The position numbers and the translations under genes are program-made. Positions 25,874 to 34,893 of a DNA stretch of 64,000 nucleotides are shown one piece after another. The notes below the pieces were generated by a model. It saw only the letters and a list, made by a program, of their open reading frames with translations, was not told where the DNA came from and searched no databases. Within the stretch, counting starts at the first letter, position 1; each line of letters opens with the position of its first letter. The DNA comes from Thalassobacillus devorans (GTDB taxonomy: Bacteria; Bacillota; Bacilli; Bacillales; Halobacillaceae): the NCBI RefSeq assembly GCF_011761345.1, contig NZ_JAASRY010000001.1:372001-436000 (forward strand). Reading direction: 5' to 3'.

Positions 25874-28800
25874 TTTTATAGCAGATTTAATATATGAAAA
25901 CTTTTCTAGGAATACACCTCAAGCTGGAGATAGGTATTTTCTAATATTAAATAATCAAGGCGATATTAATAACCTTAAAGAGGCTATAGGTGAAAAATGT
26001 GCAAGCGAGATGTTTGATTATAAACTTGAAAATGGTGGTTATTTTTTAACACCTCAAATGTTGTATCGTAATGGTGCTGATTTAGTAATAGCTAGTGCAA
26101 GCTCTAAAGTTACGAATGACTTTTTAGTAACTCTTAGGAATAGAGTAGGAGATCAAGTAGATAAATGGAAGGGTAAAGCATTACTTAGTATTATAAAAGA
26201 GGATCTTGACTCTATTAGTGGGGGGAGCATATCACTTCAGAGCGAAGGAATGCCACTACACCCTAATGAACTATCCAAGTTATTAAAAAATAAAATACAA
26301 GAGAAAGTTATAGACCCAACAGATAGAATTGTTTTAACAAAACATTTATCAGAAATTGATAAAGAACGAGCTGTACAGTTTACAACTTTTTATGATTATA
26401 AAGATGTTATTGAGATTATTAATAATGGTGAGCTAACACAAAAAGATTACCAAAATTTAGGTATGTTCCGGGATGAGCAATTAAGTCATTCAAAAGGAAG
26501 TAATTTAGAAAAACGTATACAGAAGAATAAAGAACTTTACTCTAAGCTAGAAACACTAAATAAGTTAAATCAAGATGATGCCGAATATGAACGTCTTTTT
26601 TTAGAGAAGGATATTCCTAAGTTTCAAAAAGATAACTGGAGAGAGCTGGATTTTTCTAAAGTCTTTCAATCTAATATGCGTAGGGCTAATTCTTCAAAAA
26701 AGACCAATGTCTCTTTTGAAAAAATTAAAATTCCTGCCAGTATAGGATGTGATTACTTTATACGTCCATTGTCAGATAAAGGGGCAGGTAAAAGAAAATA
26801 TCAACTTTTAATGTATACTGAAAATCCTAATAAACTAAGTTTTTCTCTAAATATAGATGTGAAAAATAGTGAAATTGATGGTTTACATCAAGATTTCCTT
26901 CAACATTATGGGGAAGCAGAAGTTAAAGTGAAAAAAAGGGCAATAGATGTGGTAATCTCACCGGAAAAAGGTAATCATGTTACTTTTGAGCGTATTGTTT
27001 ATAAGCATGAGGATAAAGCTTCGTTAAAAGCGGAATTTAACATTTGTATTTTACCTTATTCAGACTTGATTTTTCAAGAATACCATACCTCATTTGAAGT
27101 TAACTATAAAGATAGATTATTAAAACTTCCATTGGATAGTAATAATATCACCCTAGGGGTTGAGCCGTTAAAAAATAAAGAAGTAAAGGGCGATCAATCT
27201 CTACTTGAGATTGATAATATTGAAGGGATGAATTATGAACTTCCAAACGAAATTTTAGACAGTGAAGAACGACTTATTTTTAAGGTGTCCTACGAAAGTC
27301 AAGAAGTTAAAATTGAGCTAGCGGGAGAGAGACCAGATGTAATACCAATAAAATCAAACAAATTGGCTAAAATAAAAAGAGAATCTCAAGCTAACTTTAA
27401 TAAAAAGGGAACAAAGATAACGAGTAATCAAGCCCATGAATATTATATATATAATGATTATAAACAATTTTTAGATATAGAAGAAGAATGGTTAGCTGAT
27501 ATAGCTTATACTGGTTTTTATAATAACGGTCACTTTACTAAAAATGATGAAATTAAACTGTCCCCTGAACTAGTGAATGCTTACAATCGTTTCGTAAATG
27601 GTTTCTTGAAGAAGGCACCATCCTTAGTGTATTGGAATGAGACAATACAACAGCGTGGTAAGGAATATATTGAGCAATATATTAAAGAGATTGCTGTTAT
27701 AGATGATACTCAACCAGCAGGAAATAAGAGTAAGAGCTTATTTAAATTAGGTATAATTTATAAGAATAGTGGAGATGAGATTTGGCTGTCACCGTTCCAC
27801 CCTTTAAATGTTGCCTTTGAATTACGTAAGCTTGAAAAGTTAAGTGATGAAGAGATAGATCAGGGAATTTTAGATAGACTGAAACCAGATAGCTTATTAC
27901 CATTTATTTATGATTATAGAGATGATGTATATACTCCTGATTCACAACAATATGTCCCTGGATGGATTATTTATAAAAAAAAGGATACATCTAATGTGGT
28001 TGACGCAGATCTTTATCTGGATAAAGTAGTTAAAGATAAATTACACCAATTTGAAGAGCATTTTTCTTACTTGTTTCTGTCTGGTTCTAATGCACCTCTA
28101 AAAATGAACATTATCAATATTTTAAATGACAAGCAGGCCATAAAAGGGCTGATAAAATGGTATATAGAGAAAAAGAATAAACAACAAAATAGTAAATTGC
28201 CACCAATTATAGTTAACGTTTATCGTGATCATCTAGATGATAGTTATTGTGATAAATTCGCAGAAATTAGTGAAGTTGAAGAATTTGAGCAAAGATTCGA
28301 TTTAAAGTTAAAGGCACAGGATACTAATCTTTCGCCAGTGGATCTCCTTAAAGAATTGCATAGGAATATTAAGTTTTACGTTACTAGTAAAGCAAAAAAC
28401 TATGAATATGCTCATATTTCCTTCTATAAAATGGAGGCTCAGAATAATTATGCGTCGCAACCAATGGATCAACTTGAATCAGGAATCACAATGAGTGGTC
28501 TATACTCTTCAGTACCATCCAAAAAGTTTGAGGAAGATTATCGAAGCGGATTTGGTATTAAAGACTATTCTATAGAATCTGATGATTTGCTATTGAATTG
28601 TTCATATTATGTGAATGAGATAGCATCTAATATGGTTAACCAAGCGAGTAACACCTATATGAAGGGGCGTGGTATTGTTTCACGTACTGCGTTGGATGAT
28701 ATGAATGTAATTCATAATATTCTTCATTCATCAAACTGGGTAACATTTGTGGATCCAGGAGTAGATCTTGATTTTTTTGAAAGTTCGATTGATGACTTAT

Positions 28801-29813
28801 TAGTAATTCATTATAATGACCAATATTCCTCATCGAGCAGATATGATGCTATTACAGTAACAAGTAGATCTAACCAATATTATGATGTTATTAAAGAATT
28901 CTTTGATTCAATGAGTATAGCTAATGAAAATAAACCTAAAGCTGTAGAGCGTACAATCTCTTATTTCAATACAATTAATGGAGAATGGTTACTAAAAATA
29001 ATCGGAAACAGAGGATACTTCACAGAAGAGAAACTTAGTATAATTGCAGCTATTAAAGCATCGTTAGCTTATTTTAATCATTCAGATATCCTTTGGGTTC
29101 CTATTTCATTAGAAGAAGTATTAAGAGTGGCTGGAGCAGTAAGCCTAAATAAAACAGGTGGTATATTCACTGCTAAAAATTTAGGTGTGAAAGGTTCACA
29201 TAGTGATGATGTGTTGTTAATTGGCTTGGAAGAAATAGATGACGATATTAAAGTGCATCTATATCCAATTGAAGTTAAGATAGGGCAAAATCATGAAAGT
29301 GTGATTAAAAAGGCACGAGAACAAATTGCTCAAACTAGTAGTCTGCTGGAATCCCAAACTGTTACTAAAGAGCAATCTTTTATGAAGTGCTTTTATCAGA
29401 ACTTCTTTATTCAGTTATTTATCTCAAATGCAAAACGTATGGTAGAGACGAATTTCTTTACCAGTAAAGACTATGAATTATCTAAAAACATAACGCAAAA
29501 GTTAAAGAAGGGTAATTATGAGTTTGTATCCTATTTAGATTCCTACATTGGTAAAGGAGCAATTGTTTCCTATAAAAGAGGAGTATTTGTCCGTTCTAAT
29601 GAAGTTAAGAACGGTACGTTGGTAATAGAGATGTCTAAAGAAGATGATTTGAATCCATGTCTTGTTAATGAAATTAATGAGTTGGAAAAATGGTTGACTA
29701 GTGAGGCAACCGACTTTGCGAAAGAGAATATTTTAAAGTATTCTTATTCCAATAAGACTCCTCCATACAAAAAAGATGTAAAAAAACAAATATTTAAGTT
29801 TTTGACGGAATAA
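25854..29813 (+). CDS. dptH: DptH-like restriction protein
   Basis: A 1319-aa protein from ATG 25854; ATG 25845 is an alternative, and either overlaps dptG. The large N-terminal and central parts have no recognisable motif, and I see no clear Walker A (GxxxxGK[S/T]). The C-terminal 200 residues contain LLIGLEEIDDDIKVHLYPIEVKIG near residue 1125-1148, split here as D...E-V-K. That fits a PD-(D/E)xK nuclease core with E-x-K. In described DptH proteins an ATPase/helicase and nuclease-like activity are reported. Absence of a P-loop here is unusual and would leave DptF as the ATPase. It is the last gene of the operon. Confidence 0.78.
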   Translation: MSNQFFNFIADLIYENFSRNTPQAGDRYFLILNNQGDINNLKEAIGEKCASEMFDYKLENGGYFLTPQMLYRNGADLVIASASSKVTNDFLVTLRNRVGDQVDKWKGKALLSIIKEDLDSISGGSISLQSEGMPLHPNELSKLLKNKIQEKVIDPTDRIVLTKHLSEIDKERAVQFTTFYDYKDVIEIINNGELTQKDYQNLGMFRDEQLSHSKGSNLEKRIQKNKELYSKLETLNKLNQDDAEYERLFLEKDIPKFQKDNWRELDFSKVFQSNMRRANSSKKTNVSFEKIKIPASIGCDYFIRPLSDKGAGKRKYQLLMYTENPNKLSFSLNIDVKNSEIDGLHQDFLQHYGEAEVKVKKRAIDVVISPEKGNHVTFERIVYKHEDKASLKAEFNICILPYSDLIFQEYHTSFEVNYKDRLLKLPLDSNNITLGVEPLKNKEVKGDQSLLEIDNIEGMNYELPNEILDSEERLIFKVSYESQEVKIELAGERPDVIPIKSNKLAKIKRESQANFNKKGTKITSNQAHEYYIYNDYKQFLDIEEEWLADIAYTGFYNNGHFTKNDEIKLSPELVNAYNRFVNGFLKKAPSLVYWNETIQQRGKEYIEQYIKEIAVIDDTQPAGNKSKSLFKLGIIYKNSGDEIWLSPFHPLNVAFELRKLEKLSDEEIDQGILDRLKPDSLLPFIYDYRDDVYTPDSQQYVPGWIIYKKKDTSNVVDADLYLDKVVKDKLHQFEEHFSYLFLSGSNAPLKMNIINILNDKQAIKGLIKWYIEKKNKQQNSKLPPIIVNVYRDHLDDSYCDKFAEISEVEEFEQRFDLKLKAQDTNLSPVDLLKELHRNIKFYVTSKAKNYEYAHISFYKMEAQNNYASQPMDQLESGITMSGLYSSVPSKKFEEDYRSGFGIKDYSIESDDLLLNCSYYVNEIASNMVNQASNTYMKGRGIVSRTALDDMNVIHNILHSSNWVTFVDPGVDLDFFESSIDDLLVIHYNDQYSSSSRYDAITVTSRSNQYYDVIKEFFDSMSIANENKPKAVERTISYFNTINGEWLLKIIGNRGYFTEEKLSIIAAIKASLAYFNHSDILWVPISLEEVLRVAGAVSLNKTGGIFTAKNLGVKGSHSDDVLLIGLEEIDDDIKVHLYPIEVKIGQNHESVIKKAREQIAQTSSLLESQTVTKEQSFMKCFYQNFFIQLFISNAKRMVETNFFTSKDYELSKNITQKLKKGNYEFVSYLDSYIGKGAIVSYKRGVFVRSNEVKNGTLVIEMSKEDDLNPCLVNEINELEKWLTSEATDFAKENILKYSYSNKTPPYKKDVKKQIFKFLTE

Positions 29814-29835
29814 GAAATATAAAGTTAAACTTTTT

Positions 29836-29870
29836 GGCGTGGTTTCTTTTTTATAGAAGCTGCGCCTTTT
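29836..29870 (+). terminator. Likely terminator of dptFGH
   Basis: The stem GGCGTGGTTTCT/AGAAGCTGCGCC (with G-U and mismatch) is followed by TTTT. It is 20 bp past the dptH stop. Confidence 0.5.
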
Positions 29871-30021
29871 AACTCAGTATTTCACCTTGAAAGCATAAGG
29901 AAAAAGTATTGTTATGAGTATAAACAGCCTGAAAAGCAGCTAATTATATATGGAAGAAGGAGGGTTTTCCTTATAATTGGAATATAATAGAGGTCTTATA
30001 CTATTTGTCAAGAAGTTATAC

Positions 30022-30528
30022 TTATAGCTCCTCGTCGTCAGTCCAATAAGATGTTAGAAACGGTTTAAGAACCTTCTTTGCTTCCCTAGCCCAATTTTTC
30101 ACAGCAGCAATCGTTGTATCTTCTAATCCTGCAATTTGGGAGTAAGTCAAACCATTCAAGAAATGATATTGGAACCATTTACTTTGCTTTTCGTTGAGTA
30201 CCTGAAATATCTCTTCTACAAGAAAAGTATCCAATTGTTGAGATGGGGTGTAAGGCATTGGAGTAATGCTTAAACTATTAAGGGTGTTTGTATTGGACTT
30301 ATAAATACGTTGAAGGTCGTGGAATCGATAGTTGATTCTATGGTAGAAGTGAGTACATAAGGTGGAGCGGCCAGGGTCGTGTGTTTGTAATGTTTCATAT
30401 AAGAGGAGTAGACCTTCCTGGTATAATTCCTCTTGGTCTAGAAGAGGGAATTTGTGAATGAATTTGTAAATTACTTTCTCATATTTGGGTATGTAGCTTG
30501 TAAAATCAATGATCATATTACTTTCCAT
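30022..30528 (-). CDS. Sigma-70-like RNA polymerase sigma factor, small
   Basis: A 168-aa protein with a region 2-like part (QEELYQEGLLLLYETL, then THFYHRINYRFHDLQR) and a region 4-like helix-turn-helix near the C-terminus (LNGLTYSQIAGLEDTTIAAVKNWAREAKK). The size and layout resemble short alternative sigma factors such as the ComX/SigO type or phage-derived sigma-like regulators. No anti-sigma gene is next to it. It sits at the right border of the AT-rich island and may be part of it. A regulon cannot be predicted from the window. The 226 bp upstream (30529-30754) contain only the terminator at 30706-30744. Confidence 0.72.
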   Translation of the reverse strand: MESNMIIDFTSYIPKYEKVIYKFIHKFPLLDQEELYQEGLLLLYETLQTHDPGRSTLCTHFYHRINYRFHDLQRIYKSNTNTLNSLSITPMPYTPSQQLDTFLVEEIFQVLNEKQSKWFQYHFLNGLTYSQIAGLEDTTIAAVKNWAREAKKVLKPFLTSYWTDDEEL

Positions 30529-30705
30529 TCCGAAAGTACTTTCATTTTATTGCCAGCTTCTTGATTATATATAGGTAATTAGATTTAGGGAATATAGTTA
30601 TTTAAAAGTACATATAATTGACATATTTCGACAAAATCCCTTACCTGGTTCGTGATTTTTCGCACGGAAAATGATGCGCATTAATAAGGATATTGGGAGG
30701 AAAAG

Positions 30706-30744
30706 AAAAACAAGCACCTGAATATATTCAGGTGCTTGTTTTTT
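30706..30744. terminator. Bidirectional terminator
   Basis: ACAAGCACCTGAA/TTCAGGTGCTTGT forms a 13-bp stem with a 4-nt loop. A-rich and T-rich flanks are present on both sides. It ends the ycgT-like gene. Confidence 0.88.
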
Positions 30745-30754
30745 GAATTAAAAT

Positions 30755-31804
30755 TTAACTCTTGGTCAATTCCCGTACTAGTTCACGGTTTCTCTTTTTA
30801 AACACATCATTATGAGAAGACACCATGGCTACAGCATTGGCATCTGGTTCGATGAATTGTTTCGCTTTATTGACGGCATTGGCTGCGTCCTGGAAGGCGC
30901 CGGCGATTAGGTTCAGCTTTCCTTCATGGTTCAGGATATCTCCTGCTGCATAGACGCCTTCTACCGAGGTTTCGCTCGTTGCTGTTCCTTTTACGAAGTA
31001 TTGATCGACTAACTGGATATCAAATTTGGTGTTTTTCAGTAATGAGGTGTCCTGATCGAAGCCGTGATTGACGATGACGTCATCTACCTCTAAGTAAAAG
31101 CTCTCACTGGTCTGATTACTGGTCAGTTCCACCTGTGAGATGGTTTCATGGTCTTCTGAAGCCAGTAACTTCGAGATCGTCGTATATGGAAAACATTCGA
31201 CCGAGCTGTTTTCTAATTGGGTGATTTGCGCTTCGTGGCCGTTCAGGCAATCTTTCCGGTAAGCTAAGTATACTTTTTTGGCGACTGGTTCCAGTTCATT
31301 TGCCCAATCGATCGCTGAATTACCGCCGCCTGAAATGATGACCGTTTTATCTTTAAATGTTTTCAGTGATTTGACGGTATAGTGGAGGTTGCCAAGTTCG
31401 AATCTCTCCGCTCCTTCAATGTTCAGCTTCTGCGGCATTAAGATTCCGCTGCCTACCGCAACGATGACTGTCTTGGAATAATGAACTCTTCCTGATGCCG
31501 CTTCGAGTAGAAAGGTGTCCGTTTCATCACGTGAGATGGAAACCACTTTTTCATTGGGAACGACTTCCGGGTTGAACGTTAATCCCTGTTCGATCATCTG
31601 GTCCATGAGCTGCTTTCCTGGAACGGGAGGGAGGCCGCCGACATCCCAGACCATTTTTTCTGGATATATTTGAACTTTCCCGCCTAATTGCGGCTGGAAT
31701 TCGATGATTTTTGTTTTCATTTCCCGTAGTCCACTGTAAAAGGCAGAATAAAGCCCTGCAGGTCCTCCGCCGATAATGGTAACATCAAAGCATTCCTTTT
31801 CCAT
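30755..31804 (-). CDS. ycgT: Ferredoxin/flavodoxin-NADP reductase, YcgT/YumC type
   Basis: A 349-aa flavoprotein. I place the start at 31804 (MEKECFDV, with an AGGGGGAG site) and not at 31933, because the extra 43 residues do not fit the family. IIGGGPAGLYSA near residue 10 binds FAD. ISGGGNSAIDWA binds NADPH. AAGDILNHEGKLNLIAGAFQDAANA is the C-terminal FAD segment. It lacks the redox CxxC of thioredoxin reductases, as in YumC-type ferredoxin-NADP reductases. Divergent from a siderophore uptake operon and with a shared Fur box, it probably supplies electrons for iron release from imported ferri-siderophores. ycgT in B. subtilis is Fur-regulated, which is the basis of the symbol. Confidence 0.82.
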   Translation of the reverse strand: MEKECFDVTIIGGGPAGLYSAFYSGLREMKTKIIEFQPQLGGKVQIYPEKMVWDVGGLPPVPGKQLMDQMIEQGLTFNPEVVPNEKVVSISRDETDTFLLEAASGRVHYSKTVIVAVGSGILMPQKLNIEGAERFELGNLHYTVKSLKTFKDKTVIISGGGNSAIDWANELEPVAKKVYLAYRKDCLNGHEAQITQLENSSVECFPYTTISKLLASEDHETISQVELTSNQTSESFYLEVDDVIVNHGFDQDTSLLKNTKFDIQLVDQYFVKGTATSETSVEGVYAAGDILNHEGKLNLIAGAFQDAANAVNKAKQFIEPDANAVAMVSSHNDVFKKRNRELVRELTKS

Positions 31805-31868
31805 GAAATTACTCCCCCTCCAATATGTAAATCCATTTAAACCGATAAACCTTATATGGAAAATGTTG

Positions 31869-31930
31869 TTGACAAAGCGAGCGAGCCGACTTATAGTATC
31901 ATTATAAACGAAAGTGATAATCATTCTCAA
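31869..31930. promoter_or_regulatory. Fur box with divergent promoters
   Basis: A Fur-box-like TGATAATCATTCTCA (31915-31929) matches the 7-1-7 consensus at all but one base. For the plus strand the promoter is TTGACA (31869-31874), a 17-bp spacer and TATAGT (31892-31897). For the minus strand it is TTGAGA (31925-31930), an 18-bp spacer and TATAAT (31901-31906), so the box lies largely in the minus-strand -35/-10 spacer. Confidence 0.85.
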
Positions 31931-31957
31931 CAAAATATTTTATTTGGAGGCTTCACG

Positions 31958-32803
31958 ATGCGCCGTTTATCAACTGAACGTCTACATATCGGCTATGGGG
32001 AAAAAACGATTGTCAGTGATTTGACATTGGAAATACCAGATCAGAAAATCACCACGATCATCGGTTCCAATGGGTGTGGGAAATCCACCTTATTGAAAGC
32101 GATGACACGGATCATTCCATATCAATCGGGATCGGTGATTCTTGATGGTGCCAGTATTTCAATGGAAGACACTAAATCGCTGGCCAAAAAGATGGCGATT
32201 CTCCCACAGAATCCGGAAAGTGCTGCCGGACTGACAGTCGGGGAATTGGTGTCTTATGGACGGTTCCCTTACCAGAAAGGGTTTGGCCGTTTGAACAAAA
32301 AAGATATCGAGGTCATTGATTGGGCGCTTGAAGAGACAGGGATCTTACCGTTCAAGTACCAGCCTGTTGATGCGTTGTCCGGTGGGCAGCGTCAACGGGT
32401 CTGGATTGCCATGTCCCTTGCCCAGGAAACCGAGATGATTTTCCTTGATGAACCGACGACCTATTTAGATATGGCTCATCAGCTCGAGGTTCTGGAACTT
32501 TTGCAGAAGTTGAACAGGGAACAGGGCCGAACGATTGTCATGGTGCTGCATGATTTGAACCAGGCCGCCCGGTTTGCCGATCATATCATCGCGTTGAAAG
32601 AAGGAAAGGTTGTAAAAGCCGGATCCAGCGAAGCGGTGATCCAGAAGGAAGTCCTCCAGGAAGTATTCAAGATTGATGCGGAAATCGGCAGAGACCCCCG
32701 CACCAATAAACCAATGTGTATCACTTATAACTTACTTAAAGGAGAAGACGACAATGAAAAAGATACTTATGCCAATCCTGCTCTTATTCGTGCTTATTCT
32801 TAG
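31958..32803 (+). CDS. Siderophore ABC transporter ATP-binding protein (YusV/FhuC-like)
   Basis: A 281-aa ABC ATPase starting at ATG 31958, with a TTTGGAGG site; the longer frame from 31856 would run through the Fur box. Walker A is GSNGCGKST, the signature LSGGQRQR, and Walker B IFLDEPTTYLD followed by the switch His in VLHDLNQAARFADH. It energises the two FecCD permeases for ferri-siderophore uptake. Its last 50 nt overlap the binding-protein gene in another frame, an unusually long overlap. YusV is the shared ATPase of several siderophore systems in B. subtilis; here it is in one operon with its transporter. Confidence 0.9.
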   Translation: MRRLSTERLHIGYGEKTIVSDLTLEIPDQKITTIIGSNGCGKSTLLKAMTRIIPYQSGSVILDGASISMEDTKSLAKKMAILPQNPESAAGLTVGELVSYGRFPYQKGFGRLNKKDIEVIDWALEETGILPFKYQPVDALSGGQRQRVWIAMSLAQETEMIFLDEPTTYLDMAHQLEVLELLQKLNREQGRTIVMVLHDLNQAARFADHIIALKEGKVVKAGSSEAVIQKEVLQEVFKIDAEIGRDPRTNKPMCITYNLLKGEDDNEKDTYANPALIRAYS

Positions 32804-33683
32804 CGCATGTGGAAGTACTTCAGGTGAAGAGGCTTCTGGTGAAACAGAAAGTGACAATGAAAATGATAAGTCAGAAACGATTACATATGAGTCCGAAAAT
32901 GGTCCGGTAGAAGTGCCGGCGAACCCGGAACGAGTTGTTGTACTATCGACATTTGCCGGTAATGTGATGGCGCTTGATGTCAATCTTGTCGGCGTGGATG
33001 CCTGGTCGAAGATGAATCCGAAGTTTGAAGAAGAATTACAGGATGTCGAAGAAGTTACCGATGATAACCTCGAAAAAATAATCGAGCTTGAGCCAGATTT
33101 GATCATTGGACTTTCGAACATTAAAAATGTCGATAAACTGCAGGAGATCGCTCCAACTGTTACCTATACATATGGCAGCCTGGATTATTTAGAGCAGCAT
33201 ATTGAAATCGGAAAGCTTTTGAATAAAGAAGAAGAAGCGACACAATGGGTGGAAGATTTCAAAGCGCGTGCCCAGCAGGCAGGCGAGGACATCCGTGCTG
33301 AAATCGGGGAAGATACTACCGTTTCCGTCATTGAAAACTTCGAAAAGCAATTATATGTATTTGGCGACAACTGGGGACGAGGCACAGAAATTCTTTATCA
33401 GGAAATGGACCTGAAGATGCCTGAAAAAGTAAAAGAGATGGCGCTCGAAGACGGCTACTATGCCATTTCTCCAGAAGTACTTCCAGAGTATGCCGGCGAT
33501 TATGTCGTGTTCAGTAAAAATGCCGATTCCGAAACCTCTTTCCAGGATACAGAGACGTACAAGAATATTCCGGCCGTGAAAAATGACCAGGTCATCGAAG
33601 TGAATGCCAAGGAGTTTTACTTCAACGATCCGGTGACATTGGAGTATCAGCTGGAGACATTCCAAGACGCATTTCTAAACTAG
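32754..33683 (+). CDS. Iron-siderophore-binding lipoprotein
   Basis: A 309-aa lipoprotein starting at ATG 32754 (AAGGAGAAG site). The signal peptide MKKILMPILLLFVLILSACG ends in the lipobox LSAC. An acidic linker (about 25-45) is followed by a FecB/PeriBP fold with RVVVLSTFAGNVMAL and PDLIIGLS. The protein captures a ferri-hydroxamate or catecholate siderophore outside the membrane. It resembles YfiY-type proteins. It overlaps the ATPase gene by 50 nt, and a hairpin follows it, so more binding protein than permease is expected. Confidence 0.88.
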   Translation: MKKILMPILLLFVLILSACGSTSGEEASGETESDNENDKSETITYESENGPVEVPANPERVVVLSTFAGNVMALDVNLVGVDAWSKMNPKFEEELQDVEEVTDDNLEKIIELEPDLIIGLSNIKNVDKLQEIAPTVTYTYGSLDYLEQHIEIGKLLNKEEEATQWVEDFKARAQQAGEDIRAEIGEDTTVSVIENFEKQLYVFGDNWGRGTEILYQEMDLKMPEKVKEMALEDGYYAISPEVLPEYAGDYVVFSKNADSETSFQDTETYKNIPAVKNDQVIEVNAKEFYFNDPVTLEYQLETFQDAFLN

Positions 33684-33692
33684 TAAACTATG

Positions 33693-33719
33693 AGAGGAAT
33701 TCATCCGTTGAATTCCTCT
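33693..33719 (+). terminator. Hairpin after the binding-protein gene
   Basis: AGAGGAATTCA/TGAATTCCTCT is an 11-bp perfect stem with a 5-nt loop and a modest T-rich tail. It lies inside the operon and may cause partial termination. Confidence 0.65.
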
Positions 33720-33739
33720 TCTTATATGGCTAGCTTCAA

Positions 33740-33835
33740 CGCCCAGACACTCGCGACATAAGCAACCCGTCTTGCGGAAGGGAAGGACGCCTTCCTCCAG
33801 CCGTTTTGCTTATGCGTGTCGTGTCTTTCCGGGCG
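33740..33835. repeat. Imperfect 96-bp palindromic repeat
   Basis: The left arm CGCCCAGACACTCGCGACA, TAAGCAA is mirrored by TTGCTTATG, CGTGTCGTGTCTTTCCGGGCG, with an asymmetric loop containing GGAAGGGAAGGACGCCTTCC. The right flank GGGCGCTTGCGCTTTTCT is a string I know from dispersed repeats in Bacillaceae genomes. It lies between the binding protein and the first permease, 33684-33882. Confidence 0.6.
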
Positions 33836-33882
33836 CTTGCGCTTTTCTTTTTGAATCATTTTACAGAGAAGATGGGGTTTCT

Positions 33883-34893
33883 ATGACTAAGGACAAACAG
33901 CTTACATGTTCATTTACATATCAGATTATTATCGGCTTGGTCGTATTAAGCCTTTCATTCGCAGTAGCGATGCTTTTGGGTGCAGCAGAGACAACAGCAC
34001 GCGATGTATGGCTGGCGCTGACTTCTAATGTGAAGTCGGAAAGCGTCAACATTATTCGTGAATTGCGGCTGCCTCGAGAAATCGCCGCTATTTTAGTCGG
34101 TGCGGGTTTGTCCGTTGCCGGTGCCATCATGCAGGGAATGACGAGAAATCCGCTCGCTGACCCTGGACTGCTCGGCTTGACGGCCGGAGCTAATGCCGCT
34201 CTCGCTGTTACGCTGGCTATTTTCCCAGCGACGAATTATTTTGGAATGACGATCGCCTGTTTTATCGGAGCAGGTGTCGGGGCAGGACTCGTGTTTGGCA
34301 TTGGCTCGTTAAAAAGGGGAGGATTCTCTCCGTTTCGGATCGTCCTGGCCGGTGCTGCGGTATCTGCGTTTTTGTTTGCGGTAGCGGAAGGTGTCAGTCT
34401 TACTTTTAAAGTATCGAAGGATGTGTCGATGTGGACAGCCGGCGGGTTAGTCGGGGTCTCCTGGACACAAATCCAGGTGATTCTGCCATTCATCCTGATT
34501 GGTCTGGTGATTTCCTTTTTGCTTGCCAGGCAGCTGACGATCCTCAGTCTCAATGAGGAAGTAGCCGTAGGTCTCGGGCAGAAAACTACGCAGATTAAAG
34601 CTATCTTGTTTATCCTGATTATCCTGCTTACCGGCACTGCCGTAGCGGTGGTCGGGAATATTGCGTTTCTTGGTTTGATGATTCCTCACATTGTACGCCC
34701 GATCGTCGGAAAGGATTATCGCTCGATCCTCCCAATGTCGGCTGTATTCGGTGCTGCTTTCATGCTATTGGCTGATACGGTCAGCCGGACGATCAACGCA
34801 CCGTATGAAACACCTGTGGTAGCCATCATCTCCCTGATGGGATTGCCTTTCTTCCTATTTATTGTACAAAAGGGAGGGAGGAGTTTCTCATGA
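33883..34893 (+). CDS. FecCD-type siderophore permease 1
   Basis: A 336-aa inner-membrane permease starting at ATG 33883 (MTKDKQLTC); the longer frame from 33772 runs across the palindromic repeat. About nine to ten hydrophobic segments are visible, and the FecCD hallmarks are LRLPREIAAILVGAGL and GxxMQGMTRNPLADPGLLG. The ATPase-coupling loop includes NEEVAVGLG. YfiZ-like by position. It forms a heterodimer with permease 2 encoded next, with a 4-nt overlap. Confidence 0.9.
   Translation: MTKDKQLTCSFTYQIIIGLVVLSLSFAVAMLLGAAETTARDVWLALTSNVKSESVNIIRELRLPREIAAILVGAGLSVAGAIMQGMTRNPLADPGLLGLTAGANAALAVTLAIFPATNYFGMTIACFIGAGVGAGLVFGIGSLKRGGFSPFRIVLAGAAVSAFLFAVAEGVSLTFKVSKDVSMWTAGGLVGVSWTQIQVILPFILIGLVISFLLARQLTILSLNEEVAVGLGQKTTQIKAILFILIILLTGTAVAVVGNIAFLGLMIPHIVRPIVGKDYRSILPMSAVFGAAFMLLADTVSRTINAPYETPVVAIISLMGLPFFLFIVQKGGRSFS

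Noticed and set aside
31805-31933. N-terminal extension of the ferredoxin-NADP reductase
   Set aside because: It would overlap the Fur box and the opposing promoter, and the FAD motif starts right after ATG 31804.
33772-33882. N-terminal extension of the first FecCD permease
   Set aside because: The extension translates the palindromic repeat and does not resemble a permease start.
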